Part shown: positions 37,201 to 50,574 of the stretch, in pieces | Layout: each line of letters opens with the position of its first letter | Position numbering within the stretch: the stretch's first letter is position 1 | Notes under the pieces: generated by a model | Database searches by the model: none | Told to the model about the DNA's origin: nothing | What the model saw: only the letters and a program-made list of their open reading frames with translations | Made by a program: the position numbers and the translations under genes | NCBI GenBank assembly: GCA_030248195.1 | Contig: JASAND010008554.1 | Span: 1 to 64,000 of the forward strand | DNA: 64,000 bases | Origin: Trissonchulus latispiculum | Lineage: Eukaryota > Nematoda > Enoplea > Enoplida > Ironidae | Reading direction: 5' to 3'

Positions 37201-40200
37201 TTTGCGGATAATCGTGGCGCCTTCCCTGTTTGTGGTCTTCTCTTCTCCTGTGATAGCCGTCATCTGACTCGTCATCATAATGATAGTATTGACGGAGTGG
37301 TGTTCGTTGATAGTTACGGCTGTGGGAGGAGTTCGTTGATTGTGATGGTTCTCGTCTAGTCGCGTGTTTGCCTCTGTCACGTTTTGGTGATGCTGTTCGC
37401 TGACTAAATTTAAGGAAACATTAGTTTGAAAATAACAATAGGTTGGAAAATGTTTCTTGAACGCTGTAGGCAGTCACTGATTATACATAGTAATGTGAAC
37501 ATGTTATCGTATTGTTGATGATATAAAAGATTCGTGTTGTAGGATACTTTAAACATAAAGAAGTGTAGTAAACAGATATATGAACAATATTAAAATCAGA
37601 ATAATTCGTAAACTGTACCTATCAGTTCTTTGGGAAGGAGATTTTTCAGCAGTAACCTGTCCCTGTCCAATTTCTGGATAAGCATTATCTTGCGAATTAG
37701 GTGCACTAAAGAAAAGAGGAGGTGTATCTATGAATTGAAAGGGTGGTGGCGTAGGTAGGAATAATTAAACAAAAACAGAAGGAAACCAATGAAAGGGGTG
37801 GTTTGGAATGATTATAGAGGAACAAATAGCTAGTAGCAAGCAAAGTTACAAAAAGAGGGGAAGCTTTGAAGATATTTACCTCCTGTGCTCGTCGTCCGCA
37901 TCACCCGAGTCGTCTTCATTGCTTGGCGCATATGTACTCGCGCTCCTTGTTGATCGATCTTCTTCCTCGTCGTCTTCTTCCTCCTCGTCGTTACTTTGTT
38001 CAGTTGACTTGCTGCAAACAAGAGCGAAAGAAATTATCAGAAAAATATAATTAGTATAGTGGATATGGAGTGAGAAAGACAGTTATGCGCCTTTTTAGTA
38101 TAAAGGACTCGGGGGAAGAGGAAATCGGTCTCAGAGTAACGAGGAGGGTAAGGGCGGTTAATCTTATTGTGAGGGAATGGTAAAATGTAGAATGAGATGA
38201 CATAAACTAAATCTATTATTAAATAGATGACAATAAATAATCCAATTACAAAAGAAATAAGGAACAGTACCGTGCGTGCGATGATGGCGGCGAAGTAGGG
38301 CTATAGTTTGGTATATAATCTGCAAGTTGGGCTGCTCTTTCTCCGCCCTGGTTGGCTGTGAGAGCTGCTGGGCTAGAATGTGTAATGCAACAAATGTACT
38401 TCTAACATAACCGTGGACTTGAACAGCGCCTGTTCTTTAGAAATTGACACACGTGTTTCAGCAACTTCTTTTCTCATAGAAAGGGTAGCTAGGTAATGGT
38501 ACTGGATGTATACAGGAAAAGGGGAACTTTGTGTGGATCTTTTTCTATTGGTTCATAGAAAGTGCAAAACTATGCAGAATTAATATCAGAAGAAAAGCGT
38601 ATTTGGTATGTGAGTAAGAAGAAAAGCGTATTTGGTATGTGAGTAAATGTAACAGGAAATAGTATTACCGATTACGAGATGAAGGCCCTGTCTTGTTTGC
38701 TGAAGGAGGCAGCGTGTGCTGGGAGGTATTAGCATTTTGGAGGAAATTTTCCGGCACCTCCTGCTCAAACTGTAATGGAGGATATTCTTTTTGCGAACGT
38801 CGTCTGAAATACATGAGTACTTTAAGAAGAATGGTGTCGATTTCGGGCTTTACCCCTCATCGTGAATTTGCTAGTACAAGTTTTGGATTATGTTCAAACT
38901 ACTACCTTTTTGTGCTTTTCACACGCGACTCTCTGTTCTTCATGACATCGTTTGACTGACGCGGCGGCTGTAACGTTTGTCTAAAATCCAAATTGAGAAG
39001 TTAAATAGATATATAAGAGAAACAATATTAGTATATTCAGTAAATTACTATGAAATCGATGCTGGAAAAGCGGGGGAATGGAAGCAAAATGTAAAAGCAG
39101 AAAATGTAAAAGGGAACCTTGTGGAAATATCTATAGAAACAGGACGCGGAACAGGAGAGGGAGGCACAACAACGTCCAAATTAGCCAATGCATCATCTGT
39201 ATTAGCCGAGTCATAGTCACGCCTGTAATAGGGATATTACTGTTGGTTTTGTTGTACTCTTACGTACCCTCTTGATTTTGATGTTTTGCTTGTCGATCGA
39301 AATGTATCTGTTATGAGGCTCTGCTTGAGTTTGTTAGGGTCCTCTGGCTTTTTCGGAGCAATTGACGCCCTATAACGAAAGGGAAATGTTTGGTTAAACA
39401 CGTTCTGTGAGAACAGCATAGCATTTTCAGTAAATGTGAACACTACTTACACATATACAATTGAAACAGCGTCCTTATCAGAATTATGTGACTGATCATT
39501 GGCAACTGTCGGGGATCCTGTAGGTGCTTTTTCTGTAGTTGCTGCCTGCCCCCGTTCTTGGCCAGTTTCTGATTTGTGTTCGTCTTCGTCGGTGCAGTCG
39601 AGAAGGTCTACTCTAAAACATAATGAATTGTGTGATTCTGCTATGAATGTAAAAATCAATGAAGGGAGAAGAGATTAGACAATGAGTGATGGAATTGGAA
39701 CGGAGGAGGGAGGAGATAGGATAGATTGTGTTTGCGGATTTGTTGTTGGTTTATAGTTGCACGGAGTGGGCTAAAAGGGTACACTGTGTAAGCGGATTTA
39801 TTTGTTGTTTAAAAGTTGCACGTTGAGATGAAGAAAAGCATCCTGTAATGAAGTTAAGGAAAGTGGGGCTATAGAGTCCAGAACAATGGGGGAACAAAAG
39901 TTATAGTGGAGGTAGAAACGAGAGGTTTTGTTTCGTGATTCCACCATGGGAGGGGGAATTTATACAGCAATATGTCGACAAAAAAGGTTAAAGATGTTAA
40001 TCCCTAACTCACACAAAATCTGAATCCCGTTTGATGTCGCCGCGTGCCAGTTCGAGTGTGCAACTCACTGAATGTGACCTGAAACATTAATGAAATTGGT
40101 GAAAATGGTTGGATCTACTAGTAAGTGTTATTCTATATATATATATGTATAATTACACAAATCTATTAATTACACAAGATTCTATTGGAAACGGAGAAAA

Positions 40201-40319
40201 TGTAGAATGTAGGTCTCAGCTCGGGAATCATGTATCACAATATACCGTTTCCTGAAACCAGCAGAAGGGAAGCTTTTGTTGTTGTGATTGCGATTATTCT
40301 TCTGGTTTCGGCGAGACAT
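34237..40319 (-). CDS. Arg/Ser-rich low-complexity protein, 19 exons, every intron in phase 2
   Basis: Coding exons: 40246-40319, 40013-40078, 39451-39612, 39268-39369, 39118-39222, 38906-38980, 38669-38803, 38271-38372, 37880-38011, 37619-37705, 37002-37403, 36698-36814, 36463-36573, 36209-36346, 35888-36085, 35328-35414, 34957-35022, 34477-34581, 34237-34267. They join into 2295 nt, 764 residues plus stop. The ATG directly follows an AG (40320-40321). Every junction splits a codon after two bases, almost always AG|N or CG|N, so each exon can be lost or gained without a frame change. The N-terminus is basic (MSRRNQKNNRNHNN); an acidic block (DEEEEDDEEEDR) lies in exon 9; later exons are rich in RRR, SRS and RS pairs, as in splicing-factor-like RS domains. 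No folded domain is visible. The short last exon is the least certain. Function unknown. Confidence 0.75.
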
Positions 40320-40321
40320 CT

Positions 40322-41539
40322 GAAAATAATGATTTTGAACTGGAAACGTTTCAGTGTATTGGTTAACATCATAAATGGAAAATAAGTACGGAAGTTAATA
40401 TTTATGCATGTAGGTGGGAGATTATGGTGGAACTTTGAGTTTTTGATCTGAAATATTTGTTTAGCGGGGTAAAATAGAGTCGACGAAAGCAGAGTAGTGA
40501 ACTGCATTGGAATGCGTGAGATCAGCCGCATTGATAAAGCTTGTTGTGGCTCGTAAAGAACTCGTTGCTATAATTTTATACATATTGGTTCTCTTAGTTG
40601 GTGAAAGATTTGGTCAAATTTGGTACTCTGTTGTCCTGATATGACGCGGGGACGATACAATTTATTTGTTATTGTTATTTTGACTTTTGGTTTGTCAGAT
40701 TTCTCGACATCTGTTTTTTATGCAAAACGTTTTATCAGTTTGAGTAACAGGGATCGTTTAGACTTTTGTTGAAAGATTGTTTTAGAAAATGTAGGTGCAA
40801 AAAGTGTAATCACGTTGAAAATATATGTTAAGTTTTACTAGAGAATTTTTGCATTACGCAATGTTGAGGGCAGCAGATGCAGGGGGAGTTGCAGAATGTA
40901 GTAACTAAAAAAAGTTTCTCAGATATTCACTAGAAACGGCTTAATAATTAAAGTTGACTTTCTGAGGTCCTCACCTAAAAGCTCAAAAAACCTACAGATC
41001 GTTCTTATAGCTGACATAATTATCGTCAAGTTTAATGTGGATATTGCATTACAGTGAGTCAGCAGTCAGTGAGCTGTTGTCGCGCATAAGAGTACAGCAC
41101 GATTGCAGTATCGCACAGGGCAAGTTTGCTCATGGTTTTCAGTGACCTCGATAACCCAAAAATTTATTTTCGTTGTATGATTGAAAAAGCGTATTTAGAC
41201 CTTTATGGACAGTTTTCAGTTGAGTTAGGATTTTTAAATTTTGCGACAATATTTTATTGGCCGGATCAACTGTTTATACAACATATATTGGTTAGGAAAT
41301 AGATTTGTTTTTGCGCCAGTACACTGCACTTGTAGCCTGCAGTTACAGTTAGTAACCAGAGTAAATTACGGTAACAATACTGACAGAAGTAAAAGTGATA
41401 AATATTGACTAGTTTTTTAGACTAGTAGCAAGCCACCTTTCTGCTGCATGTTTGTGTTCATGCGCGAAAATACTAGAAGAGGAGCTTGGGCCTGTGTCAG
41501 CCGAAAATAAGCTGAGTAGGAATAATAGTATCATTTTTC
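40322..41539. other. Upstream region of the Arg/Ser-rich gene
   Basis: There is no coding region. The AG at 40320-40321 implies either an upstream non-coding exon here or trans-splicing. I see no defined promoter element. Confidence 0.35.
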
Positions 41540-42938
41540 CAGGGCTGTTGCGCGGGCTTTTCCAAAAAATAGGAATAAAAATAGGAATTTTACCATCAAA
41601 AAATAGGAATAAATAGGAACATTTTGGTCAAAAAATAGGAAAAAATAGGAATTCTCAGGCTTAAAATGAAGGCTTAATTTTTTGTTTTTACCAAAAAAGA
41701 GCAATTATATCATGGTAGTTTTAGGTATTATTGGGGGTGGAGAGTTTGTTTTGCAAAAATGAGCCAAAAATGGCGTATTCTGCAGTTACAAACTCCCAAA
41801 GTTCTCAAAAATACCTGGATTAGGCTAAAAAATAGCAATTTTTGCGAAAAATCTCCGGCGAAGCAGGAAGATTTTAGAAAAAATGTGCCTTTAAATGGAT
41901 TTTAAAATGTCCCGAGAGCTTGTAACTCCGATTTTTAATTGATGAACGGTGCTGTCGCAATTTTTCGGAATTCGAACCACTTGTATTATCAAATTAAAGT
42001 TTGAAGCTGAAATATTTGACCAGTCGGCCAATGGGGAATCTGGGGCGATGCTATTAAACCTGGTTGAGTTTAATCTGGGTTTAACCAGGATGGTCACCGG
42101 GGGGAACTACAAGAAATAACAGTTTTCTGTTTTTTTCGAAGCCTTCGAAACAGCGGGGGTCTGGGGGGCGGCAGCCCCCCAGATAAAAATTGAAGAATTT
42201 TTAAAATCAGCAACAAAACCGTAATAGAAATGTTCACTTCTTTTACCTCTGTGGTCCAATTTTTCAGTGGGCAAACTGCTGGGCAAATTTAAATTTGAGT
42301 GGGCAAACTTTTGGTCGAGTGGGCAAATGCCCCCAATTTTGCCCAAAAAAACCGTGGGTTAGAATATAACATTTAAATACTAAAAATGCTAGAACTAAAA
42401 CACAAACACCCAAGGCTAACGCATGAGTAAATCTAGCGTGGATGGATGTGCATCGAGCACTGCATATTCAAATTATGGAAAATGTGTATGTATATGCCTA
42501 TGGCCCATACGCCCAACTACCAAACATTTGGGAGCTTAACTTAATCAGTGTGAATTTGTTTATAACCAAGAATTTTTAAAACAGGAAAATGTTGTGGCAA
42601 CGGTCGTATAAAGCTTCTAATCTTTCAACGAAGAATTTAACAACCTACAACAAATATGTAAAAAGGTAGTGTTAGTTAGAGGACCAATAAGCAAAACTAA
42701 GACGAGGACGTTTTATACAAGGAAAACACAATTGCGCCGAAGGCGCGAAATTTCAAAAACTGTTTTGATTCAGAACTTAAAAAAAGTTTTGTTCTGTTCA
42801 ACAAAAATAACGAAAATCTAATGACAATTTACTCTGGTCAAATATAAAAAATAGGAAAAAATAGGAATTTCGGCTGAAAATAGGAATAAATAGGAACGTC
42901 TCGAAAAAATAGGAAAAATAGGAACCGCAACAGGCCTG
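41540..42938. mobile_element. hAT-like MITE rich in AAAATAGGAA repeats
   Basis: The termini are CAGGGCTGTTGCG at 41540 and the complement of CAGGCCTGTTGCG ending at 42938. TTTTTC flanks both sides (41534-41539 and 42939-42944). Subterminal arrays of AAAAATAGGAAT occur at both ends (41563-41655 and 42845-42920). A CTGGGGGGCGGCAGCCCCCCAG hairpin-like string lies near 42161-42182. No transposase is present. The CAGGG-type ends suggest hAT, although only six of the expected eight duplicated bases match. Confidence 0.65.
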
Positions 42939-42944
42939 TTTTTC

Positions 42945-44207
42945 TATTGTGTACGCCCCCTGCTCATGAGACACGACTCTACGAGGTTAGGCTAAATGTG
43001 GTTGTACCTTTGGCGTTGTGTTGCCTGAGAGCATAAGGGGTGCTCTTTGTTCACTAGATGTGTTTAGCCTGCGAATACTTAAATATGAGCACAAGAATTT
43101 GCAACGTGTGCTAGTATAGGCTCCAACTAAAATGAATGTATGACACAATACGGTAACTCTGTAAAGAGATGGGAAAAAGAAATAAATAAAAGCGAACGAA
43201 AAATTTTATTATTAGAAAATACATGCACGTAATAGAAAATACAAAATATTTTCGTGAAAAGCAGAAAAATCTAGTATGCTCTACAAACAAACAACAAATA
43301 AGGTTAATGGAAAAGAGAGAAACCAAAATATTAAATAGAATAATGTACGAAGACAGACGACAAAATCGGGCAAAGACTCAGAAAGAACAAAAGGACGAGG
43401 ACAATGACAGCAGAAAGCACAAAAGGACAAGCTATATAGCAAATATCAGTATAAATAAACAGTAAGGAGAGAGATGATAAACAGAATATGTCAGAATCGG
43501 AGCAGATAATATTATGAGAGGAATTGCCGACGAAATTATTCAAAAAGTAAAAAGAGGAAAGAAACGAAATGAATGATCTTTAAATGCGGTATTGTAAAAT
43601 TTGTTTTTTAGACGGAAACTAGATGTGTGACAATGTAACAGAGCCATCAATAGGGAAGGTAGCAGGGAATATTTGAAAAGATAAGCACAATTAAACGGGG
43701 AACAGTAGATAAAGCAGCAGAACAACTGAGTGACGGACAAACAAATACAAAACAAACAGAGAAGCAGCAGTAGAACTGTGTGACGAACGAACAACTACAA
43801 CAAAAACTGAGAGGCTTATGGAGGAACACATAAAGTAACATGTGAGTACAAGAGTAGTGTTAGTTGCAAAATAAAAGGAAAAAGGAATAACGTGACTGTG
43901 ATCATGGATAAGGGAGAAGAGGGAAAAAGAGTCAAAATAAAACAATAGAAGCAGCCGTTGAATTTCAGACAGGGGAAAGAACAAGAAAACGAGAAACAGA
44001 AATAAACGATAACAGCAGAACGTTGACAGAATAAAAATAACAAAGCAAAACAGACAGAAAATTGCTGCATTACCACAAAAGAGAGGGGAACCACATTACA
44101 TTTACATAATAGAGCAAATGAATAACTAATATTTCAGAGACACGAAAAAAAGGAAAACAAATAAATCACACAAACGAAAAAGAAACTGACAAGGTGGTCG
44201 TGATAGA
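42945..44207. other. A-rich spacer beyond the DUF3987 gene
   Basis: A-rich on the plus strand (pyrimidine-rich when read with the genes), made of diverged duplicated strings such as GAACAACTGAGTGACGGACAAAC and its near copies at 43710-43800. It probably includes the 3' UTR of the DUF3987 gene. No gene is supported. Confidence 0.4.
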
Positions 44208-47200
44208 CTATTCCTTTGATTGTTTGTTTCTATGACGCAAGTTCATCATCTTTCTGGGAGGAGTGGGCGGGGGCGGGGGGCCATTCCGCAGAAAGATTTC
44301 CGACGGACGTTTATGGTTTGTTCGAACACTAATTTCAGGACTCTGGAGGGTTCTAGCGGCATTGGATGCTGCAGGAGCTGGGAGTGCCGCAATGTCAACA
44401 CCTATGCTAGAACTTGTAGATCGCGGTGTCAGTGTCGTTTGTGCTGTTTGTGCATTGCTGTTTCCCTCTGCAGGTGGGACCGCCGTGGGACTAGTCATCT
44501 GTTCGGTTACGTTGTCATTCATGGATTCTAGACGAGGTGTTGCAATCGCAGAATGGCGTCCGTTTTCAGGCGACATTGTTTGTTCATTCTGAAGCTCAGC
44601 TTCCAAGTTATCTAGCCAACGTTGATCATGGGCCGTCCATTGCCCCGTTTGTTCGTCTCTGCTAGTAGCGTCTCCGGTGTGATCTCGGAAGTCAGACTGC
44701 TGTGACGGAGATCTAGTTGGAAAAAGACGTTGGCTACGAGTTCTTCTTGGAGTACGTCTAGCTGTGATAGGCGTTCGGGCCCGTTGGTGGAGTAGATTTT
44801 GTGTAGAATCTTCCAGGATCTGACGCTCTGTTCTCATTATTGTGAATGAATCGTCATAGAAGATTAGGCGATCTTTGGACACAGTTGTAAAGTAGAGGGA
44901 TTGTTTTTCGCGGTCCGTCATGGGTGGCAATGTCACTGGGCCCGTTTCCAGGTCATCTGCCGGGATGAGCTCATCTTCGTTTACCCCCTGTCGCGAGCAT
45001 TGTTCTCGTATGTAGTCATACTTAGATGGCGCTGTTTGGAGGAGGCCAAAGATTTCATTTGGGACATCTTGAGAGGGCAACTTCTTGAAGACAATTTTGT
45101 TTTGTCTTCTATAAAATGGCTTCAAGAACGGAGCTAGCAGGAGGATGTCATTGATCTGAAAAGAAGTAAACATTAAATTTAGATATTTCAGTTTTGACGG
45201 TAATTATGACAGAAGAACATTCTGACGTGTGAAATAATTGTATGTACGAGGTTATGAACTAAGTATTATGTTATTAGAAAGGAGCACAGGAACGAAGTAT
45301 TATGTGTTAAGAAAAATACTAAATTTAACGTCGGTAGATAGATTAGTGAGGAACGATAGTTGGACCACCTTAGGACAAGCTGTATTAAATGAGAAAGTTA
45401 GACATAAAAAATTATATTTTAGAAAATGTAGTTTACTCTGTTTCCAATTTCGTCTCTACGTTTCTGCGTAAAAGAACTCCTGAGACTGTGACCGACGACA
45501 AACTCTCCGTCCACAGAGAGAGCTTTGATATGCACAGTCTGCACGAACGAGGTTGATGTTGTGTAGCCAGTGACAGCTAAGGGCGTCGGCGGGTTTATGA
45601 TCAGATCAAATATCTGAAAAATAACACAACGGAATTGTTGTAGCTGGTTACAAATTCTTGCGTGAATGTTGAGTTTCCACTTAAAAAGTAGAGTTTTCTC
45701 TGGTAGAGCCAACAGCATATTGGCAGTACAGTGATTTGATGGAGTTGTTAGAGTGCGAAAAGGGGAATACTACAAAGTTTGTTTCAAAGCAAATTTCGCG
45801 TCTTGCGGAAAACTGGTATAAAGTATACAGATATTGAGAAGAACGTTAAAACATAGATATCAACGTGGATAAAACGGGGTGATGTTGAAAATTATTTTCT
45901 AATTAATAGGGAGTATTTGTACCAGACGAACAGTTCTCTTCCAATCCTCATTCTGATCACCAATGGCCAGGCCGCAGTCCACATCAGTGGCAGTTATGAT
46001 GAACGAGTAGGGAGGCACTTCATCTCCGTAGCGCATCAGCATTACTATGTAGCGCAGAATGTGATAACCCACTGCCAGGCGGATTCCGATTTGGATGGTT
46101 TTCGGATTACTGTCGAATGGACGGCCGCTGTTCAGATCATGATTAATTGAGTTTACTTGTTTGTCCCAGTACCATTCCAGTCGGTCGATGGCTTCAGGAG
46201 AGCAGGTGTAGGATACTGGCTGGTTGCTGAAATTATGAAAAGATGATGCGGTATATCAATTATTCATTAATGATAGTGTTAGAGCTGAGAAATACAAAAA
46301 GGTGAGAAGAAAGTCAGACTGAGTACAAATTACGGGGAAACAAAGGGTAGATATGTTAGAGGAGGACAGAGGAGTATGATTCTGTAGTGTAATTGTGTTA
46401 AGATACCTTGAGTTGTGGAGGTGCCACACGAACATGAACGATTCCTGCAGAGTTTTCGCATTGTACTGGCTATCGAGAATAGTTTGGGCATTTTTCATGG
46501 CAGTAGTTGTATGATAAGTTGTATTGTCTGGAAATAGGATGACACTAAAATAGAGAAGCAAAAACAATGTAATACGAATTCGGAGCTATTTGTAGGCGAA
46601 AGTAGTGTTTGAGGCGGGCCGGCCTAAGCCGGCCGGCGACCGGCCGCCGGTAGTCCCTGCTCTAGGAGAAGCAGCAACGGTACCCTTTCTGCGTATTTTC
46701 GGAAATTTGGTATACAGGCTCTTCTGAAGAGAGTAACCCCAGTTTTTTCATTTCCCTTTATGAACAAAGAAAAGTAACGATGAATGGGACGAGCATCGTT
46801 TGTGCGAAATTTTAAACGAGACTTATCCCCGCTTTCCCCGACGTTTGCTATACAGGCTGCTCTGAAGAAATTAACACCAGTTAAACGGGTCAGGGTTACT
46901 CTCTTCAGAGCACCGTGTATATCAAATGTCGGAAAACACAAGAAGGGGAGCACATCTCGTTTAAATTTTTGCACATACGATGCTCCATCCGTTCGTTTTC
47001 CCCCCCGTTCATCGTTGCTTTTCTTCTATCGTCCCTGCTTTGAAAAACTTTTCTAGTAGTTTATACGTACATAGGCTATACAAGTTTTTCACGTACTTTT
47101 TATCAGTCTTCGATGGAGGGGCCCTCCTGGTTTTTTCTTGTTTCAGTGAAATCCCTTTTTCCATGGACGAGGGGGCCATGTGCTATACGTACATATCCTG

Positions 47201-48917
47201 TTCAAGTTTTTCACGTACTTTTTGTCAGTGCACCAAGAAGCAGCCACTGTCGTCAGGGAAAATTTGCTGCTTCCGGTGAAACCCCGGCCGGCCTCAAACA
47301 CTAGGCGAAAGTGTGGAAATTGGGTATACATAATTAAAACAGGGAGTATAAGTAAAACAGAAAATTAATTAGGATATGTGAAACGAACATAAGTTACCGG
47401 AGGAATAGTGAGAAGAACATAACTTACCGTTCCCAGAGTCCGTCTGTCGTTTGAGCGTTATGGAAAAACTTTAGGAGAGGTTTGTGAGCCAATGCCCCCA
47501 GCACTTGTACAGTAGCATCTACAGGGATTTCATCATCTGTATGCTTCAAGGCTGTACTTGTTGGAAACATTGACCACCGCGCGTTCAACCAAAAGTAGCC
47601 GTCATAGGTTGCCCCGTTGCCGCTTTTGCCAAGCATATTAATTGCGCCGTATAGTTCATCGCTTACAATTGCCATTGTTGGATCCTTCTTGTCATTCACG
47701 AGCTGAAAGTAAAATGTTCGTGTCATCGATGTTTAGATATTTATTAGATAAGCTAATAATGCGAAAAGTCTAAACTGTACATTAAATGTTTGAACGTGGG
47801 GGCTGTTTGATTGCGTGAGTGAGGACTGCGAGTTGTTCATGTGGTGTTATGTTCTGTAGATTTAGGGGCAAATTGCTGGGTAACTGTTGATGCTGGTGCA
47901 GTTACTTACAAATTGTAGGAGTATCTAGAAGACATCGTGAAAGAATAGATGTTACAAATTAAGTTGTAAGTGGCGTCGAATAATCAAGGGTACCTACTTT
48001 CCTCTGATGCTTGTGGAGGCCTTGCAGTGTGCATGTCCCCCTGCACTTTGTGTGGTACCACTCTGCGCCAAAGCTCTCGATAAGCGGATTGCGGAAAAAT
48101 ATTTCCATGGCAGGAGTTTTTCCTGTACATGAACGCCCGGCTAGTATGATAATACTGGCGAGATGTTGCTTTGCAGGTTTTCGCGTACCCGGGAGTTCGT
48201 AGTTTACAACCGTATCTGGAATACGAACACAGATAATAGTATTTATGATAGCAAATTATACACGATACATGTTCATGTCAAAGAAGTAGCTACAAAATGT
48301 AAGTTGATTTATGTGACTACTCTGAACGGGATGGGGATACCTTGTCCCAGGAAGAGGCTGAGCTGTAGTAGTGAACCAAGGATATGAGTGGTAGATTTAG
48401 GTGATGTTACACTATTTAGTGTAATATATTCTATGACTTCGTCATCAGGCAGAATTTTGTCCAAACTGAAAGGAACGGAACGTTGTTCTGCGAACTGGGC
48501 CTCCAGAGCTGAGAGGTCAATAGAATCAATTATTCCTGTCACATTGCGGACATTTTTGTTGACATTGGCCTGTAAAAAAGTTGGTTTACTGTTATGTAAG
48601 CTGCGTTGATGTTTATTCTCATTTAAATAGTCATTAGGAGCAGTATGACGAGCATTTAAGATAATTAAGAAATGGTGCTAATATGCACGATATGATTATA
48701 TGTTACTGCCAATAATGAATAATATGTTAAAACGCTGTTGATTTACCTGTGAATTCTTGTGGGAACATAATGTAGAGTTGTTGCCTTCAGCAAACGAAGG
48801 GGCAATGGAGTGCGGAGGGGATTGGGATTGGCTGGCTCCCTGTCCATTGCCGTCTTCCTCAATGAAAGCAGAATTGTTGTCATTGAGTTCGTTGTCCCTC
48901 GCAGACTGTTGGGACAT
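44208..48917 (-). CDS. DUF3987-type P-loop ATPase (primase-associated helicase-like), nine exons
   Basis: Exons: 48747-48917, 48341-48569, 47998-48215, 47910-47924 (15 nt), 47428-47702, 46407-46544, 45923-46226, 45437-45613, 44208-45155. They total 2475 nt, 824 residues, with no frame break. The Walker A motif AGRSCTGKT lies near residues 159-167. A Walker-B-like AIVSDELYG near 222-230 is followed by a conserved WERVILFPD-type segment and a helical region, the order seen in DUF3987 proteins, which in phages and plasmids accompany archaeo-eukaryotic primases. The last exon adds about 315 residues, the later part Pro/Ser/Thr-rich with PPPPPTPPRK near the C-terminus. The ATG sits 6 nt after an AG (48924-48925). 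The next gene upstream on the same strand is the PrimPol. I infer a helicase or loader role; the low-complexity tail is not part of the known family. Confidence 0.8.
46604..47302. mobile_element. Mutator-like MITE inside a DUF3987 intron
   Basis: The ends are AGTGTTTGAGG and CCTCAAACACT, followed inward by GGCCGGCC-rich sequence. AGGCGAAAGT is duplicated at 46594-46603 and 47303-47312. The 10-bp duplication suits Mutator-like elements. At 699 bp it has internal inverted repeats (TCTGAAGA with AGTAACCC in both orientations) but no transposase. It lies between exons 47428-47702 and 46407-46544 and leaves both splice sites intact. Confidence 0.8.
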
Positions 48918-48925
48918 TTGTAACT

Positions 48926-50574
48926 AAAGGCGTAAGTGTAGAAGTGAAAGTAGGACAAATACATTGAAAAGTTCGCACCAGAGGAAACGGGAGGAATGGC
49001 GGAAAACAAATGATTTGAAGTAGCTGTCCTTGTGGTGGGCTTCCTTTAGATTGCGCTTTGGGTGCTTTGCAGTAGTTGTATATGCGCTAGCATGTAATTA
49101 GAATCAGCGATGTTTCGTTCGGTTCATTATGGTCACAGTCCGCGCGTTGGTATAAAATTATTTCGTGACTACTGGATAAGGGTTACATGGCATTGTTACA
49201 CTAACAGAGAAATACAAAAACATATATTAATAAAATATAGTAAACATGTATGGCATTCATAACTCGATGTAAGGTACCGTTAAAAAATGAACACAAAAAA
49301 GGAGCTTTAAATTGATCTGGAAAAGCAACGACAGAAAAAAGGAGGAGTGATAATGGAAGTAGACACGTTGTATAATTTTGCAGACTGATGTGACAAACGT
49401 ATGCGTAAAATATAGCACGTAGAAGCACAAACATGTAGAATATGACAGGTAAAATAACATACAGTTAGCAGAGAGAGGAATGTAAACATAATTGATAAAT
49501 ATGACGTAGCGACAAAAAACATTTTATAGACGATGAAACAGAACAGGAAAATAGCATGAAGAGAAGGAGGGTGCTGGAATTATTGGAATTATACCGTAGT
49601 AGAGAGAAAAGGGGGCAGAAACAGAGTGTATAGTGCTAATGTTCTGCTAATAAACATTAACGATATTTAAAATGGAAGTTTGGGTTTCTTTGCGATTTGT
49701 TTATATGTAAACAATTGTTGAGTATTAGGTAGCGCAGATTAAGATAACTCCGGAAGAAATGAATGACATACTTGAATCATTTTAGAACTGAAACTAGATT
49801 TGCGAGCAATACATTACTAAGAATATGTCAAGCGGTATCAAGGCGTACATAGTTATAAAAATCATACAATATCACCGGTATGAAGCTGTACATAATTACA
49901 AAAACCAGACAAAGCAGATGGTATAAATATAACGGTAACACCAATGGCAATGTAATGAAGCAAAGGAGGGGGGACCCCTCTTATTCAAGCATCATAGTGG
50001 CTGAGTGTTTGTTAGCGATTCGAATTTATGTTGTAGTTTAGATTATCGGTGTTGCTTTTGTGTTTCAGCGAAGGATCATTTAAAATTTTGGACAGAAATA
50101 GTTACGCTCACAAGAAAAATCAGGAAATTTCTGGACATACATCAGTGATGGGCAGGTCTAGTATGGATCTGTTTTTGATTATTGACACTAGTGATTGTAT
50201 CATTTTGAGAGATTTTGTTACTTTGAGTTCTTTGAAGTGTGGTGATGGACTAGAAACAAATTTTTAGAAGATATTAAAATGCTACAAACATAAACGAGAT
50301 TATAATAAATATAGAAAAGAGACATAAGAAGAAAGAAAACATAAACAGTAAACACGAAAAGCAATAGAAAACATATGAAAACCACATCGGGGAAAAAGAA
50401 AGGCAAAAGACAAAACTGCGAAAGGAGACTAGAACAAAGCAGTCATAGCGAACGACTTAATATTAAAAGAAAGACAGATATTGAATTATTGTCGAGATAA
50501 AAGAAGTTTTATAATCACGTAGACTGCTTTGAACTAATACCTAAATATAATACAAAATAAAGACAAGAAAACAG
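48926..50574. other. A-rich spacer between PrimPol and DUF3987 genes
   Basis: Plus-strand A-rich sequence with no supported gene. It contains the decayed primase fragment at about 50055-50200, listed separately, and probably the 3' UTR of the PrimPol gene. Confidence 0.4.
50055..50200 (-). pseudogene. Decayed copy of the 3' part of the PrimPol gene
   Basis: Plus-strand sequence at 50060-50115 (AAAATTTTGGACAGAAATAGTTACGCTCA) closely matches 50740-50790 inside the intact PrimPol (CAAATTTTGGACAGAAACTGTTACGCTTG). Weaker similarity extends to about 50200. It is too short and diverged to code. With the fragment at 52065-52200 it shows that the primase was once tandemly duplicated. Confidence 0.6.

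Noticed and set aside
36982..37380. 132-residue minus-strand frame
   Set aside because: It is out of phase with the RS-rich exon 37002-37403, which fits both neighbouring exons in phase 2.
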